In this document: positions 1 to 7,622 of the stretch, in pieces
Position numbering within the stretch: the stretch's first letter is position 1
How the letters are laid out: every line of letters begins with the position of its first letter
From: Actinomycetota bacterium
GTDB taxonomy: Bacteria > Actinomycetota > Actinomycetes > Nanopelagicales > Nanopelagicaceae
Direction: 5' to 3'
Assembly: GCA_005777515.1 (NCBI GenBank)
Contig: SXMA01000052.1
Span: 1 to 12,836 of the forward strand
DNA: 12,836 nt
Program-made: the position numbers and the translations under genes
Notes under the pieces: model-generated
Told to the model about the DNA's origin: nothing
Seen by the model: only the letters and a program-made list of their open reading frames with translations
Database searches by the model: none

Positions 1-200
1 AAATTCCGGTTCAGCAAATTTCCGATGCACTATTGAAAGTTTTTGATCTGAGACCAGCTGCAATTATTCGAGACCTGAATCTGCTTCGTCCAATATATTC
101 ACAAACTAGCGCGTATGGACACTTTGGCCGTGAGTTAGCTGAGTTCACTTGGGAGAAAACTGATAAAGCAAGCGCACTAGCGGCAGCTGTTAAGGGTTAA
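1..200 (+). CDS. metK: S-adenosylmethionine synthetase, C-terminal fragment
   Basis: The frame is open from base 3 to the TAA at 198-200 and gives about 65 residues; the 5' part lies outside the window. The enzyme makes S-adenosylmethionine from methionine and ATP in the cytoplasm. The visible segment reads like the MetK C-terminus: an [12 protein letters not shown] stretch, then SAYGHFGRE and [10 protein letters not shown], which match the conserved end of the family (typically LRPIY..TAAYGHFGR followed by FxWE). The ATP- and methionine-binding residues are upstream and cannot be judged. The last A of its stop codon is the first base of the priA ATG, so the two genes are probably co-transcribed and translationally coupled. 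metK directly before priA is a common actinobacterial order. Confidence 0.93.
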   Translation, partial: IPVQQISDALLKVFDLRPAAIIRDLNLLRPIYSQTSAYGHFGRELAEFTWEKTDKASALAAAVKG

Positions 201-2038
201 TGATTGCTGTGGCCTCAGATAAGCCACTAACCCTGCGGCGTCAAAAAGGGAAATCTTCGACAGGAACGCGACAAAGTATAGATAGCTTGCAGGTTGAAGT
301 TCTTGTTGACACAGGAGTTTTTCACTTAGAACAACCTTTCTCCTATTTCCTTCCAGAGGAACTAAGGGACATTATCGCTATCGGCTCCCTTGTAAGGGTT
401 CCGTTTAAAAACAATCTTAAAAATGGAGTGGTAATTTCAATCAAAAATAAAAGTCAGGCAGCACTAAAGCCTGTTGATAGCCTGTTAACGTCAGTTCGTC
501 TCACTCCAGATTTTCTAGAATTTACTAAGAAAGTCTCAGAGCGCTATATAGCTAATCAAGCATCAATACTGGCTGCAGCTCTTCCAACTTTTACAAAGGC
601 GATAAATCCTTCGGTAGGCAAGCCTCTGATTAAGAAGACAAGTAGCTCGAAGCCAACAAGGCGTCTTTTTCTGTTGAATCGCTCGGAATCAATTGAATCT
701 CGAATTGTGAAAATAGTTAGCGAGCGAAAAGGTTTGAACCTGCTTTTAATTCTTCCAACAGAGAAAGAAATAGAAAAGGTTGTCAAAGTCCTGGGGGAGA
801 TGAAGCAAGAGGTCATAGAGATTGGTTCGCATCTAACCTCCACTCAGAGACGCAAGAATTTCGAGTTAGCGGCTTCTACTAAGCCTGCAATAGTCATAGG
901 GACAAGAAGCGCCATTCTTGCCCCTATGCCTCATCTTGATGAGATAGTGATCGCAGATGAATCAGTTGAACATTATCAAGAGCAGAGGGCGCCCTACTGG
1001 AACGTGAGAGATATGGCGCTTCTACGATCAGAGTATGAGCACTCAAGCATTAGTTTCGTTTCACACTCGATTTCTCTCGAGTTAGCGCGATTGGTTGAAA
1101 TCGGTTGGATATCGAGCATTACGGACCGGAAATTTCTTGGTGGTCATAGAGCAAACATATCCACAGAGCCAACCTCCTATCATGAAACAATTCGAAAGGC
1201 GCTAAAGATAGGACCAGTCCTAGTTAGCGTCGCAGATAAGGGTTACGCAAATACTTTCTCTTGTCAGAGATGTCGAAATCTTGCTCTCTGTAAGTGTGGT
1301 GGAAGGTTAATTATTGGCAAGAAAGATAAATATTCATGCTCAATATGCGATTTTCAAAGTGATCAATGGCGCTGTCAGATTTGTCAGGCCGAACAGGTTC
1401 GCATCGTAAAAGGTGGCGCAGAGAAGATTGTTGAGGAGCTTGGAAAAGCGTTTCCAAGAGTTGCAATCTTCACATCAACAGGGGATAAAGCGATCGCAAA
1501 TCTTGAGGGGTCCCCAGCAATTGTGGTTTCAACTTTCGGCGTAGAGCCAGAAGTTAGTGATGGTTATGCGGGAGCAGTGCTTCTCAATGGCGAAGCGCTA
1601 CTCAATAGAGCTTTCATACGCGCAGAGGAAGAGCTTCGCTACAGATGGTTTAAATTAGCAACAAAAGTGCGCTCCTCGGGTTTTATCTATCTATCTCTAC
1701 CCTCTTCCCACCCTCTTTCTCAAGCGTTGATTAGTGATAGTGCAATGCGAGCGATTCGAGCCGAGAGTAGCGAGAGAGAGGCAGTCTCACTTCCTCCTTC
1801 GGTGCGAATTATTCAGGTGAGCGGCGAAGAGCGATCTATTTCGGGCCTTAAAAGAAAGCTTTTAGAGCAATTTGATGACTTGGATATTCTGACATCTGCT
1901 GATAATCGAACAATCCACCTCAAGATATCTCACCAAGGGGCTAATACTCTATTGGTCTCACTCAAAGCGCTACAAAAGTATCGTTCAGCATCAGGGCAGG
2001 ATCTCTTCTCCATTCGCGTAGATCCATACAAGATCTAA
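200..2038 (+). CDS. priA: PriA-like primosomal protein N', ATPase motifs degenerate
   Basis: This 612-residue protein is a PriA homologue, normally a replication-restart protein that binds forked DNA. Residues about 32-75 match the N-terminal 3'-DNA-binding domain (HLEQPFSYFLPEEL, then GSLVRVPF). Eight cysteines (355, 358, 364, 366, 380, 383, 392, 395) form the two zinc-binding clusters set inside the helicase C-terminal region. The helicase core is clearly decayed. No GxGKT/S P-loop appears where one belongs, just before LLLILPTEKE (around residue 180), and the DEEH box is D253-E254-S-V-E-H. Loss of helicase motifs is known for actinobacterial PriA, so a structural, ATP-independent role is inferred. 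The ATG overlaps the metK stop by one base. The first 30 residues are low in conservation, so a later start is possible. It is followed 29 bases later by def. Confidence 0.9.
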   Translation: MIAVASDKPLTLRRQKGKSSTGTRQSIDSLQVEVLVDTGVFHLEQPFSYFLPEELRDIIAIGSLVRVPFKNNLKNGVVISIKNKSQAALKPVDSLLTSVRLTPDFLEFTKKVSERYIANQASILAAALPTFTKAINPSVGKPLIKKTSSSKPTRRLFLLNRSESIESRIVKIVSERKGLNLLLILPTEKEIEKVVKVLGEMKQEVIEIGSHLTSTQRRKNFELAASTKPAIVIGTRSAILAPMPHLDEIVIADESVEHYQEQRAPYWNVRDMALLRSEYEHSSISFVSHSISLELARLVEIGWISSITDRKFLGGHRANISTEPTSYHETIRKALKIGPVLVSVADKGYANTFSCQRCRNLALCKCGGRLIIGKKDKYSCSICDFQSDQWRCQICQAEQVRIVKGGAEKIVEELGKAFPRVAIFTSTGDKAIANLEGSPAIVVSTFGVEPEVSDGYAGAVLLNGEALLNRAFIRAEEELRYRWFKLATKVRSSGFIYLSLPSSHPLSQALISDSAMRAIRAESSEREAVSLPPSVRIIQVSGEERSISGLKRKLLEQFDDLDILTSADNRTIHLKISHQGANTLLVSLKALQKYRSASGQDLFSIRVDPYKI

Positions 2039-2055
2039 TTTTTAGCTCAGTAAGT

Positions 2056-2061
2056 TAGAAT
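2056..2061 (+). promoter_or_regulatory. Probable leaderless promoter -10 box of def
   Basis: TAGAAT fits the actinobacterial -10 consensus TANNNT. It is followed by exactly six bases and then the def ATG, so transcription would begin at or next to the A of the start codon. No Shine-Dalgarno sequence is present between priA and def, which agrees with a leaderless transcript. No convincing TTGACA-like -35 element is seen 17 bases upstream. Confidence 0.5.
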
Positions 2062-2067
2062 TAAGCC

Positions 2068-2628
2068 ATGGCAATCCAACCAATCAGATTTTTTGGTGAT
2101 CCGGTCCTGACAACCCCGGCGACTGAAGTAATCGATTTTGATAAGGAATTGCAAAGATTAGTAAAAGACTTAACAGAGACAATGATCGATGCTCCAGGAG
2201 CTGGGTTAGCGGCCCCGCAAATAGGTGTTCCCTTAAGAGTTTTCGTTTGGCATGTTGATGATGTTTTTGGCCATCTAGTAAACCCAACCCTTGATCTTGG
2301 CGATGAAATTCAAGAGGGGGATGAAGGCTGTCTTTCTTTTCCCGAACTTTCTTACCTGACTCCAAGAGCTATGCGAGCGGTTGCAAAGGGTTTTGATATG
2401 CATGGCGAACCTCTCATAGTTGAGGGGACTGAGCTTCTAGCAAGAGCGCTGCAACATGAAACTGACCATTTAAATGGAGTTCTATTCATTGATCGACTAC
2501 CACCAGAAGTACGCAAAGATGCGATGAGAGAGATAAGGCAGGCGGAATGGTTCCTTGCTGCAAGTGAGGCAGGGTCTGCTCCTGAAATCCGTCTCTCACC
2601 ACATTCCACTTTCGGCAAGAGTCTTTAA
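2068..2628 (+). CDS. def: Peptide deformylase
   Basis: This 186-residue metalloenzyme removes the formyl group from the N-terminal methionine of nascent proteins. All three family motifs are intact: motif I GAGLAAPQ (residues 44-51), motif II EGCLS with the metal ligand C88, and motif III HETDH with ligands H130 and H134 and catalytic E131. Length is normal for a type I deformylase. Residues after about 165 form a short tail typical of actinobacterial versions. The gene sits directly before fmt, which encodes the enzyme that adds the same formyl group; this def-fmt pairing is widespread in bacteria. A -10 box six bases before the ATG suggests its own leaderless promoter in addition to read-through from metK-priA. 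The next gene begins 11 bases after the stop. Confidence 0.97.
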   Translation: MAIQPIRFFGDPVLTTPATEVIDFDKELQRLVKDLTETMIDAPGAGLAAPQIGVPLRVFVWHVDDVFGHLVNPTLDLGDEIQEGDEGCLSFPELSYLTPRAMRAVAKGFDMHGEPLIVEGTELLARALQHETDHLNGVLFIDRLPPEVRKDAMREIRQAEWFLAASEAGSAPEIRLSPHSTFGKSL

Positions 2629-2639
2629 TTGATGGCTAA

Positions 2640-3551
2640 TTGATGAAGATTCTTGTTGCTTCATCGTCACATCTTGCAATAAACCTTCTTGGTCATTTGA
2701 AGAAGTCAGATCATAAACTCCTAGGTTCGATTTCATCGCCCGATCGCCCAACCGGGCGCGGTCAGTCAATAAGAAGTAATGACTTTGCATCTTATTGCCA
2801 AGAGGTCGGTGTAACTTGCTATAAACCAGAAACGAATGAAGAACTTGCGGGTATTCTCCAAGAGACTCAAGTAGAGGTGGTCATATCACTGGCTTATGGC
2901 CGATTAATAAAAACGAATGAGCTTGAAATACCGAAACATGGATGGCTCAATGTGCACTTTTCTCTCCTTCCGAGATGGCGCGGAGCAGCGCCAGTGCAGA
3001 GAGCTATTGCAGCAGGTGATGAGCAGAGTGGCGTCACTGTCTTCAAACTAGAACAAGGTCTTGATACTGGACCGATCTACACCACCTTGAGTTATCCACT
3101 AAATGATGGCTCTAGAAGCGATGATGTTTTGAACCATCTGGCATCTCTTTGCATTCAACCCGTTAGCCATGCTTTATCGATGATTGAAGGTGGGAAGGTT
3201 GCAACGGCCCAGAATTCTGAAGGAGTGACACTTGCACCTAAGATTCTAAAGAGCGAAGGCAGAATTGATTGGAGTCGAAGCGCAGTAGAAATCGATAGAC
3301 AGATTCGGGCCTTTCATGCTTGGCCTTGCGCTTACACATCATTTGCTGGCACAAGAATTGGAGTTATGCAAGCTCGGGTATCCGAAAGAGAGGGAGTTGC
3401 CGGTGAAGTTGTCTCACTCAATCCTCTACTCGTTGGATGCGGCTCCGGTTCTCTCGAAATTCTGCGAGTAAAACCTGAAAATAAACGTGAGATGAGCAGT
3501 AGTGATTGGTTGAGAGGGGCAAGAATTGCGCTGCCTTGTGCTTTTGAATGA
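2640..3551 (+). CDS. fmt: Methionyl-tRNA formyltransferase
   Basis: This 303-residue enzyme transfers a formyl group from 10-formyltetrahydrofolate to initiator Met-tRNA. The catalytic set is present: N104 and H106 in NVHFSLLPRWRGAAP, and D142 in GLDTG. SSPDRPTGRGQ near residues 32-42 is the usual tRNA-contacting loop region. The C-terminal RNA-binding domain starts around residue 205 and looks complete. The extreme N-terminus is unusual: the common FAGTPEFA segment is replaced by VASSSHLA. Two ATGs are in tandem (2640 and 2643); the second, giving MKILVASS, matches family starts better. No clear ribosome binding site is seen, so coupling to def is likely. The stop overlaps the rsmB start as ATGA. 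Confidence 0.95.
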   Translation: MMKILVASSSHLAINLLGHLKKSDHKLLGSISSPDRPTGRGQSIRSNDFASYCQEVGVTCYKPETNEELAGILQETQVEVVISLAYGRLIKTNELEIPKHGWLNVHFSLLPRWRGAAPVQRAIAAGDEQSGVTVFKLEQGLDTGPIYTTLSYPLNDGSRSDDVLNHLASLCIQPVSHALSMIEGGKVATAQNSEGVTLAPKILKSEGRIDWSRSAVEIDRQIRAFHAWPCAYTSFAGTRIGVMQARVSEREGVAGEVVSLNPLLVGCGSGSLEILRVKPENKREMSSSDWLRGARIALPCAFE

Positions 3552-4864
3552 GTAATAAAACAAGAAGAATTGACGACCCACGACTCTTAGCATTTGAAGT
3601 ACTTGCAGAGGTAGAGCTGCAAGGGGCGTATAGCAATCTAATTCTCCCAAGAGCGCTTACTGAATCATCACTTGAAGCTAATGATCGCGCCTTTGCCACA
3701 GAATTGGTTTATGGGACTCTGCGGATGCAGGGCAGACACGATCACTTTATATCAGCGGCCAGCGATAGATCTTTGGAGCAAATAGATCCGAAGGCTCTAC
3801 TTGTTCTTAGACTCGGTACTCATCAATTAAAACAGATGAGAGTTCCAAGCCATGCTGCCATTTATGAAAGTGTCGAGCTAGCAAAGAAGGTAGTAGGAAA
3901 GTCAACTGCCTCATTTGTAAATGCAATCTTGCGAAAAATTGACTCACTTGATTTTGAGCAACTTGCTAAACCAACTCAGGAAAATGCAAAATTGGCACTT
4001 GAATACTCTCACCCTGAATGGATCGTAAGCTCATATTGTGATTCTTTAAAAAACTCAAGTGAGGTGATTAGCCTTCTTGAAGCAAACAATAGCGCTGCGC
4101 AACCAACACTAATTGCCTGGCCTGGTCTTGCTACCAGGGAAGAACTGCTTGAAGCTGGAGCATCTGCAATAGCACCAAGTTCTGTTGCGGCCACATTCGC
4201 TGGAAATCCTGGAGACATTGCAGCTATTAGAGAGAGGCGCGCTGGTGTCCAAGATCTAGGGTCACAGATAGTTGTGGAGAAGTTTTACGATCATTTTGAG
4301 CCAGATCTGCGGTGGCTAGATCTATGTGCAGGGCCGGGCGGGAAAGCTGCATATCTATCAGCGTTATTGAAGCGAGACGGAGGATCGCTACTGGCCAACG
4401 AGATTTCAAATGAACGGGCAAAATTAGTCTCTCAAGTTATTAAACACGGCGAAGTTAATGTCTCTGATGGCCGATCTATGCCAGATGAGCTTGGAAAGTT
4501 TGATCGAATACTGCTTGATGCGCCTTGCACTGGCATTGGAGCACTTAGAAGACGACCGGAGGTTAGATGGAGACGAAATCTTCAAGATCTAAAGAATCTC
4601 ACTCAGTTGCAAAGTGAACTTTTAGAGTCTGCGACGCGCTTGCTTTCACCCGGCGGCATCATTGCCTATGTAACTTGCTCATCCCACCAAGCTGAGACTA
4701 AGTTCCAGATTAGATCTTTTCTTAAACAGCATAGTAATTTCACAAGAATTCCCGTTCAAGATGAACGGTCAGATATTGATGGTGATTTACAATTATGGCC
4801 TCATCGCGATGGCACTGATGCTATGTTCCTTTCGCTTTTAAGGAGTAAGGAGAGTGTTGGATGA
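3548..4864 (+). CDS. rsmB: 16S rRNA (cytosine-5-)-methyltransferase RsmB/Sun
   Basis: This 438-residue protein methylates C967 (E. coli numbering) of 16S rRNA using S-adenosylmethionine. Residues about 8-145 form the NusB-like RNA-binding domain (AFEVLAEV, DRAFATELVYGTL, then HAAIYESVELAKK and SFVNAILRK). The methyltransferase domain carries the SAM loop DLCAGPGGK (residues 258-266), motif IV DAPCTG with C327, and motif VI YVTCSS with C377, the expected catalytic nucleophile. Length is close to the family norm of about 430. The ATG overlaps the fmt stop by four bases (ATGA) and its own stop overlaps the rpe start the same way, so fmt-rsmB-rpe should be translated as a coupled unit. Its cofactor comes from MetK, encoded at the head of the block. 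Confidence 0.95.
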   Translation: MSNKTRRIDDPRLLAFEVLAEVELQGAYSNLILPRALTESSLEANDRAFATELVYGTLRMQGRHDHFISAASDRSLEQIDPKALLVLRLGTHQLKQMRVPSHAAIYESVELAKKVVGKSTASFVNAILRKIDSLDFEQLAKPTQENAKLALEYSHPEWIVSSYCDSLKNSSEVISLLEANNSAAQPTLIAWPGLATREELLEAGASAIAPSSVAATFAGNPGDIAAIRERRAGVQDLGSQIVVEKFYDHFEPDLRWLDLCAGPGGKAAYLSALLKRDGGSLLANEISNERAKLVSQVIKHGEVNVSDGRSMPDELGKFDRILLDAPCTGIGALRRRPEVRWRRNLQDLKNLTQLQSELLESATRLLSPGGIIAYVTCSSHQAETKFQIRSFLKQHSNFTRIPVQDERSDIDGDLQLWPHRDGTDAMFLSLLRSKESVG

Positions 4865-5520
4865 TAAGAATTTGTCCTAGCATTCTAAATGCCAATTTTG
4901 ATGATCTCCCAGGGGAAATTGAGAAGGTGGCCTCGACGGCAGATCTTATCCATCTAGATGTTATGGATAATATTTTCGTCCCCAATTTTACATTCACTCC
5001 TGAGCGCACCATAGAGATAATCGAATTTTCCGCACTTCCAATTGATCTTCATCTTATGGTTGCAGAGGTTGATAAAAAAGTGAGTGAATATTGTTCACAG
5101 AATACTGTAAGTGTGACTGTGCATTTTGAAGCCTGTCAGGATCCACTTCAAACTCTTAAAGATATTAGGAGCCTTGGAAAGAGATCTGGTCTAGCAATCA
5201 AGCCGGATACGCCAATCGAAGTAGTTCAAGAACTTCTGCAAGAGATAGATATGATCGTAGTAATGACCGTTGAACCAGGCTTTGGGGGTCAATCCTTTAT
5301 GTCCTCTATGATGCCTAAGGTTGAGAAAGCTCGCCGTTATTTGGAGCAACGTGGGCTAAATGATGTTTGGCTTCAAATTGATGGCGGAATCTCTTCTTCT
5401 ACCATCAAGATTGCGCGTCGAGCTGGGGCAGATACTTTTGTGGCTGGCTCAGCGGTTTATGGATCAGAAAACCCAGGCAATATGGTCGAAAAACTCCGCT
5501 TGCTAGCAAGTGGTTCTTAA
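4861..5520 (+). CDS. rpe: Ribulose-phosphate 3-epimerase
   Basis: This 219-residue TIM-barrel enzyme interconverts ribulose 5-phosphate and xylulose 5-phosphate in the pentose phosphate pathway. The signatures are in order: PSILNANF (S7), HLDVMD with metal ligands H31 and D33 and the catalytic acid/base D36, DLHLM with H64, [10 protein letters not shown] (residues 135-144) for the phosphate, and QIDGGIS with D174 as the second acid/base and metal ligand. VAGSAVYG near the C-terminus completes the phosphate site. It starts inside the rsmB stop (ATGA overlap) and has a good AAGGAG-type ribosome binding site inside the end of rsmB, one of the few clear ones in this block. In many actinobacteria riboflavin genes follow rpe; here hisE follows after 47 bases. 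Confidence 0.96.
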   Translation: MIRICPSILNANFDDLPGEIEKVASTADLIHLDVMDNIFVPNFTFTPERTIEIIEFSALPIDLHLMVAEVDKKVSEYCSQNTVSVTVHFEACQDPLQTLKDIRSLGKRSGLAIKPDTPIEVVQELLQEIDMIVVMTVEPGFGGQSFMSSMMPKVEKARRYLEQRGLNDVWLQIDGGISSSTIKIARRAGADTFVAGSAVYGSENPGNMVEKLRLLASGS

Positions 5521-5556
5521 TAGGTAAAGGGTCAGCAAGACGAGAGAGATATTGGG

Positions 5557-5562
5557 TAAAAT
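5557..5562 (+). promoter_or_regulatory. Probable leaderless promoter -10 box of hisE
   Basis: TAAAAT matches TANNNT and lies five bases before the hisE ATG, in the 47-base gap after rpe. No ribosome binding site is present in the gap next to the ATG. The position predicts a transcript starting at or next to the start codon, so hisE-hisG could be expressed apart from the upstream block. No -35 match is evident. Confidence 0.5.
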
Positions 5563-5567
5563 CAACC

Positions 5568-5852
5568 ATGAGCTCCAAGTCATCTTCTCCAAAGAGTTTT
5601 GATTCTCTTTGGCTCGAATTGCAGGAGATCTCAACCAAAAAACCTAGTGGGAGCAACACAGCCCATCTCTTAGATATGGGCGTTCATGCAATTTGCAAGA
5701 AAGTATTAGAGGAAGCGGGGGAGGTTTGGCTCGCAGCAGAGTATCAATCAGATGAAGATCTGGCCACTGAGATCAGCCAGCTTCTCTACCACCTACAAGT
5801 TCTCATGCTTGCTCGCGGACTATCCCTTGAAGACGTATACAGAAAGTTATGA
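5568..5852 (+). CDS. hisE: Phosphoribosyl-ATP pyrophosphatase
   Basis: This 94-residue all-alpha enzyme carries out the second step of histidine synthesis, hydrolysing phosphoribosyl-ATP to phosphoribosyl-AMP and pyrophosphate. It belongs to the MazG/HisE fold. The metal-binding helix [15 protein letters not shown] (residues 44-58) holds E48, E49 and E52. The second helix reads [13 protein letters not shown] where many HisE proteins have an acidic DLLYH; the same EISQLLY form is, to my recollection, found in mycobacterial HisE, so it is not a defect. It ends in [11 protein letters not shown], as in actinobacterial relatives. There is no fused HisI domain. The stop overlaps the hisG start (ATGA), and HisG makes its substrate, so the pair encodes steps 1 and 2 of the pathway. 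Confidence 0.95.
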   Translation: MSSKSSSPKSFDSLWLELQEISTKKPSGSNTAHLLDMGVHAICKKVLEEAGEVWLAAEYQSDEDLATEISQLLYHLQVLMLARGLSLEDVYRKL

Positions 5853-6706
5853 TGATAAATTCAGATGATCTTGTGTTAAAAGTGGCTCTGCCAAATAAAG
5901 GTTCTCTTTCAGAATCAGCTAGCCAGATCTTGAAAGAGGCCGGATATCGTCAGCGAAGTGATGCTCGAGATTTGGTCTTTATAGATCCTGAAAATAAGGT
6001 TGAGTTTTATTACTTGCGTCCAAGGGATATCGCGATATATGTGGGAAGTGGGGAGCTAGAAATTGGAATTACGGGACGAGACCTACTTAAAGATTCAGGA
6101 AGTTCAGCAGTTGAAGTAATGGCGCTAGATTTTGGAAGAAGCTCATTTCGTTTTGCCGCCGAACAGCCCAAAGCGTCACTCTCTGGCTTAAATATTGCTA
6201 CGGCATATCCGAATTTGGTTAAAGATTTCTTAGATGAAAAAGGCGTGAGGGCTAATGTTATTGCCCTAGACGGAGCTGTAGAGAGCGCTATTCGGCTTGG
6301 TTTAGCCGATGTAATCGCTGATGTTGTTTCAACTGGCGGCACTTTGAAGAGTGCGGGATTGGTAACCTTTGGTGAGCCAATAATGAACAGTGAAGCCATT
6401 CTCATACAACAAAAAGATGTCGAGCACTCAAAAGCTATTGAGGTATTGGTTCGGAGAATCGAAGGAGTAGTAATTGCTAGGCAGTACGTTCTAGTTGACT
6501 ATGACATCGAAAAGATTCATCTCGATCTGGCCTGTAAATTAACCCCAGGATTAGAATCTCCAACCATTTCACCGCTTCAAAAAGAAGAGTGGGTAGCGGT
6601 TAGAGCAATGGTTAAACGCCGGGAAGTTAACAATGTTATGGATCAACTCTGGTCCATCGGTGCTCGCGGAATACTAGTCACTGACATACATTCTTGCAGG
6701 CTATAG
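5849..6706 (+). CDS. hisG: ATP phosphoribosyltransferase, long form
   Basis: This 285-residue enzyme joins PRPP to ATP in the first and feedback-controlled step of histidine synthesis. [13 protein letters not shown] (residues 10-22) and [20 protein letters not shown] (57-76) form the periplasmic-binding-protein-like catalytic domains. [14 protein letters not shown] starting at D158 is the PRPP loop. Residues about 208-285 form the ACT-like regulatory domain of the long HisG form, including the conserved ESPTISPL (236-243), so histidine inhibition and independence from HisZ are expected. Tandem ATGs occur at 5849 and 5852; either is possible, with the first overlapping the hisE stop. Only four bases separate its stop from the convergent serB stop, and no terminator hairpin is visible there. 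Confidence 0.95.
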   Translation: MMINSDDLVLKVALPNKGSLSESASQILKEAGYRQRSDARDLVFIDPENKVEFYYLRPRDIAIYVGSGELEIGITGRDLLKDSGSSAVEVMALDFGRSSFRFAAEQPKASLSGLNIATAYPNLVKDFLDEKGVRANVIALDGAVESAIRLGLADVIADVVSTGGTLKSAGLVTFGEPIMNSEAILIQQKDVEHSKAIEVLVRRIEGVVIARQYVLVDYDIEKIHLDLACKLTPGLESPTISPLQKEEWVAVRAMVKRREVNNVMDQLWSIGARGILVTDIHSCRL

Positions 6707-6710
6707 GGCG

Positions 6711-7340
6711 TTATTTGAGATAGTCGATTAAGGCGTCTAAACCAGAGTTCTCAAGATGCAGGTCAGCTTTTACTTTGAGTGTCTCTTTGCCCATATAGCT
6801 CACTCCGAGCCCAGCAATTTCGATCATGTCAATATCATTTGCTCCATCTCCAACTGCAACAGTATTTGCTAATTCAATATCATGTGAGGCAGCAAATTCT
6901 TGTAAGGCCTCAGCCTTAACTATTCGATCTACCGGAGCTGATGAGAGTTTGCCTGTTAGCCTTCCATCAACAACTTCTAAAACATTAGCCTTTAGGTAAT
7001 CTAGCTCTAATTGAGCAAACAACTTATCAAGAACATTATGAAAGCCTCCTGAGACAGCACCTACTAAAAAACTATTTTTGCGCAGAAAAGAGAACAATTC
7101 ATCAAAACCCTCTGCATATGAAATCTGACTTATAACCTCATCAAAGACCGATTCTGGAAGTCCTTCAAGGAGGGAGACCCGCTTAAATAGAGCTTGTGCG
7201 AAATCAATTTCTCCCTTCATAGCCTTTGCCGTTATTTGCTGAACCTCTCTGCCATGCCCAGATCTCTCAGCAAGTAGGTCAATAACCTCTTGCTTGATAA
7301 GAGTTGAATCGACATCAAAGAGTATCAATCTGTATTTCAT
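6711..7340 (-). CDS. serB: Phosphoserine phosphatase, catalytic HAD domain only
   Basis: This 209-residue HAD-family hydrolase releases phosphate from O-phosphoserine in the last step of serine synthesis. Motif I is FDVDST with nucleophile D9 and acid/base D11, followed by the SerB-specific E18 (QEVIDLLAE). Substrate-loop residues RVSLLEGLP start at R54. Motif II is S97-G98 in AVSGGF, K142 is the motif III lysine, and GDGANDIDM (D165, D169) is motif IV. The protein is a complete catalytic domain, but it lacks the N-terminal ACT region found in actinobacterial SerB. That region is encoded by the small gene just upstream, whose TGA overlaps this ATG (ATGA). No good ribosome binding site is seen, so translation probably depends on the upstream gene. 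Confidence 0.93.
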   Translation of the reverse strand: MKYRLILFDVDSTLIKQEVIDLLAERSGHGREVQQITAKAMKGEIDFAQALFKRVSLLEGLPESVFDEVISQISYAEGFDELFSFLRKNSFLVGAVSGGFHNVLDKLFAQLELDYLKANVLEVVDGRLTGKLSSAPVDRIVKAEALQEFAASHDIELANTVAVGDGANDIDMIEIAGLGVSYMGKETLKVKADLHLENSGLDALIDYLK

Positions 7341-7573
7341 AGCAATTCACATGCAACATCGAATTGATCTAGAGCATTTACTAAATCTGACTCAACAGCA
7401 TCTAGATGAGCGCTATCTAGCTCAATTTCAAGAGCCAAAATGATCCGACCGGCCATAAGTATCTCTTGTCGATCCAGAATGCTTAGAGTAAAGGGCTTTA
7501 AGGTTTCAGCGACTTTTTGGTTGGGGACTTGGCTCGCCGCTCCACTGATGAGAATAATTGCCCGCGCTTTCAC
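7337..7573 (-). CDS. Stand-alone ACT-like domain protein, split from SerB
   Basis: This small gene encodes 78 residues, beginning with GTG at 7573; an in-frame stop (TAA) lies only three codons upstream, so no earlier start is possible. The sequence has a beta-alpha-beta-beta-alpha pattern. RAIILISG opens it, a helix-like segment follows, and then EILMAGRIILALEIELD resembles the second and third strands of the ACT domain that precedes the catalytic domain in mycobacterial and other SerB proteins (typical form VVIRGRLTLGVLV). The usual glycine- and proline-rich loop after strand 1 (G.D.PG) is altered to GAASQVPNQK. It overlaps serB by four bases, which points to a regulatory partner for SerB made in cis. 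Assignment rests on pattern similarity and position. A TAAACT box sits six bases before the GTG. Confidence 0.72.
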   Translation of the reverse strand: MKARAIILISGAASQVPNQKVAETLKPFTLSILDRQEILMAGRIILALEIELDSAHLDAVESDLVNALDQFDVACELL

Positions 7574-7579
7574 TGCCGA

Positions 7580-7585
7580 AGTTTA
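7580..7585 (-). promoter_or_regulatory. Probable leaderless promoter -10 box of the ACT-serB pair
   Basis: Read on the - strand this is TAAACT, fitting TANNNT, with a six-base spacer to the GTG start at 7573. There is no ribosome binding site. It lies in the 49-base divergent region shared with the ABC ATPase gene. Confidence 0.4.
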
Positions 7586-7608
7586 GCGAATACTCAATAG
7601 CAACGAGG

Positions 7609-7614
7609 TATCTT
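7609..7614 (+). promoter_or_regulatory. Possible leaderless promoter -10 box of the ABC ATPase gene
   Basis: TATCTT fits TANNNT and ends eight bases before the ATG at 7623. This is slightly farther than in the other cases in the window, so a leader of one or two bases is possible. No Shine-Dalgarno sequence is present. Confidence 0.35.
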
Positions 7615-7622
7615 GTCGCCCT

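Noticed and set aside
5521..5567. Missing riboflavin genes between rpe and hisE as a deletion scar
   Set aside because: The gap holds only a -10 box and no gene remnants. Riboflavin genes may simply be elsewhere, so nothing in the sequence shows a deletion.
6010..6405. 131-codon - strand frame inside hisG
   Set aside because: It is antisense to the conserved HisG catalytic domain, with no start signals and no recognisable protein features.
7330..7350. Programmed ribosomal frameshift joining the ACT-like and catalytic SerB frames
   Set aside because: No X-XXY-YYZ slippery heptamer and no evident downstream stem are present at the overlap, and the second frame has its own well-placed ATG. Translational coupling explains it more simply.
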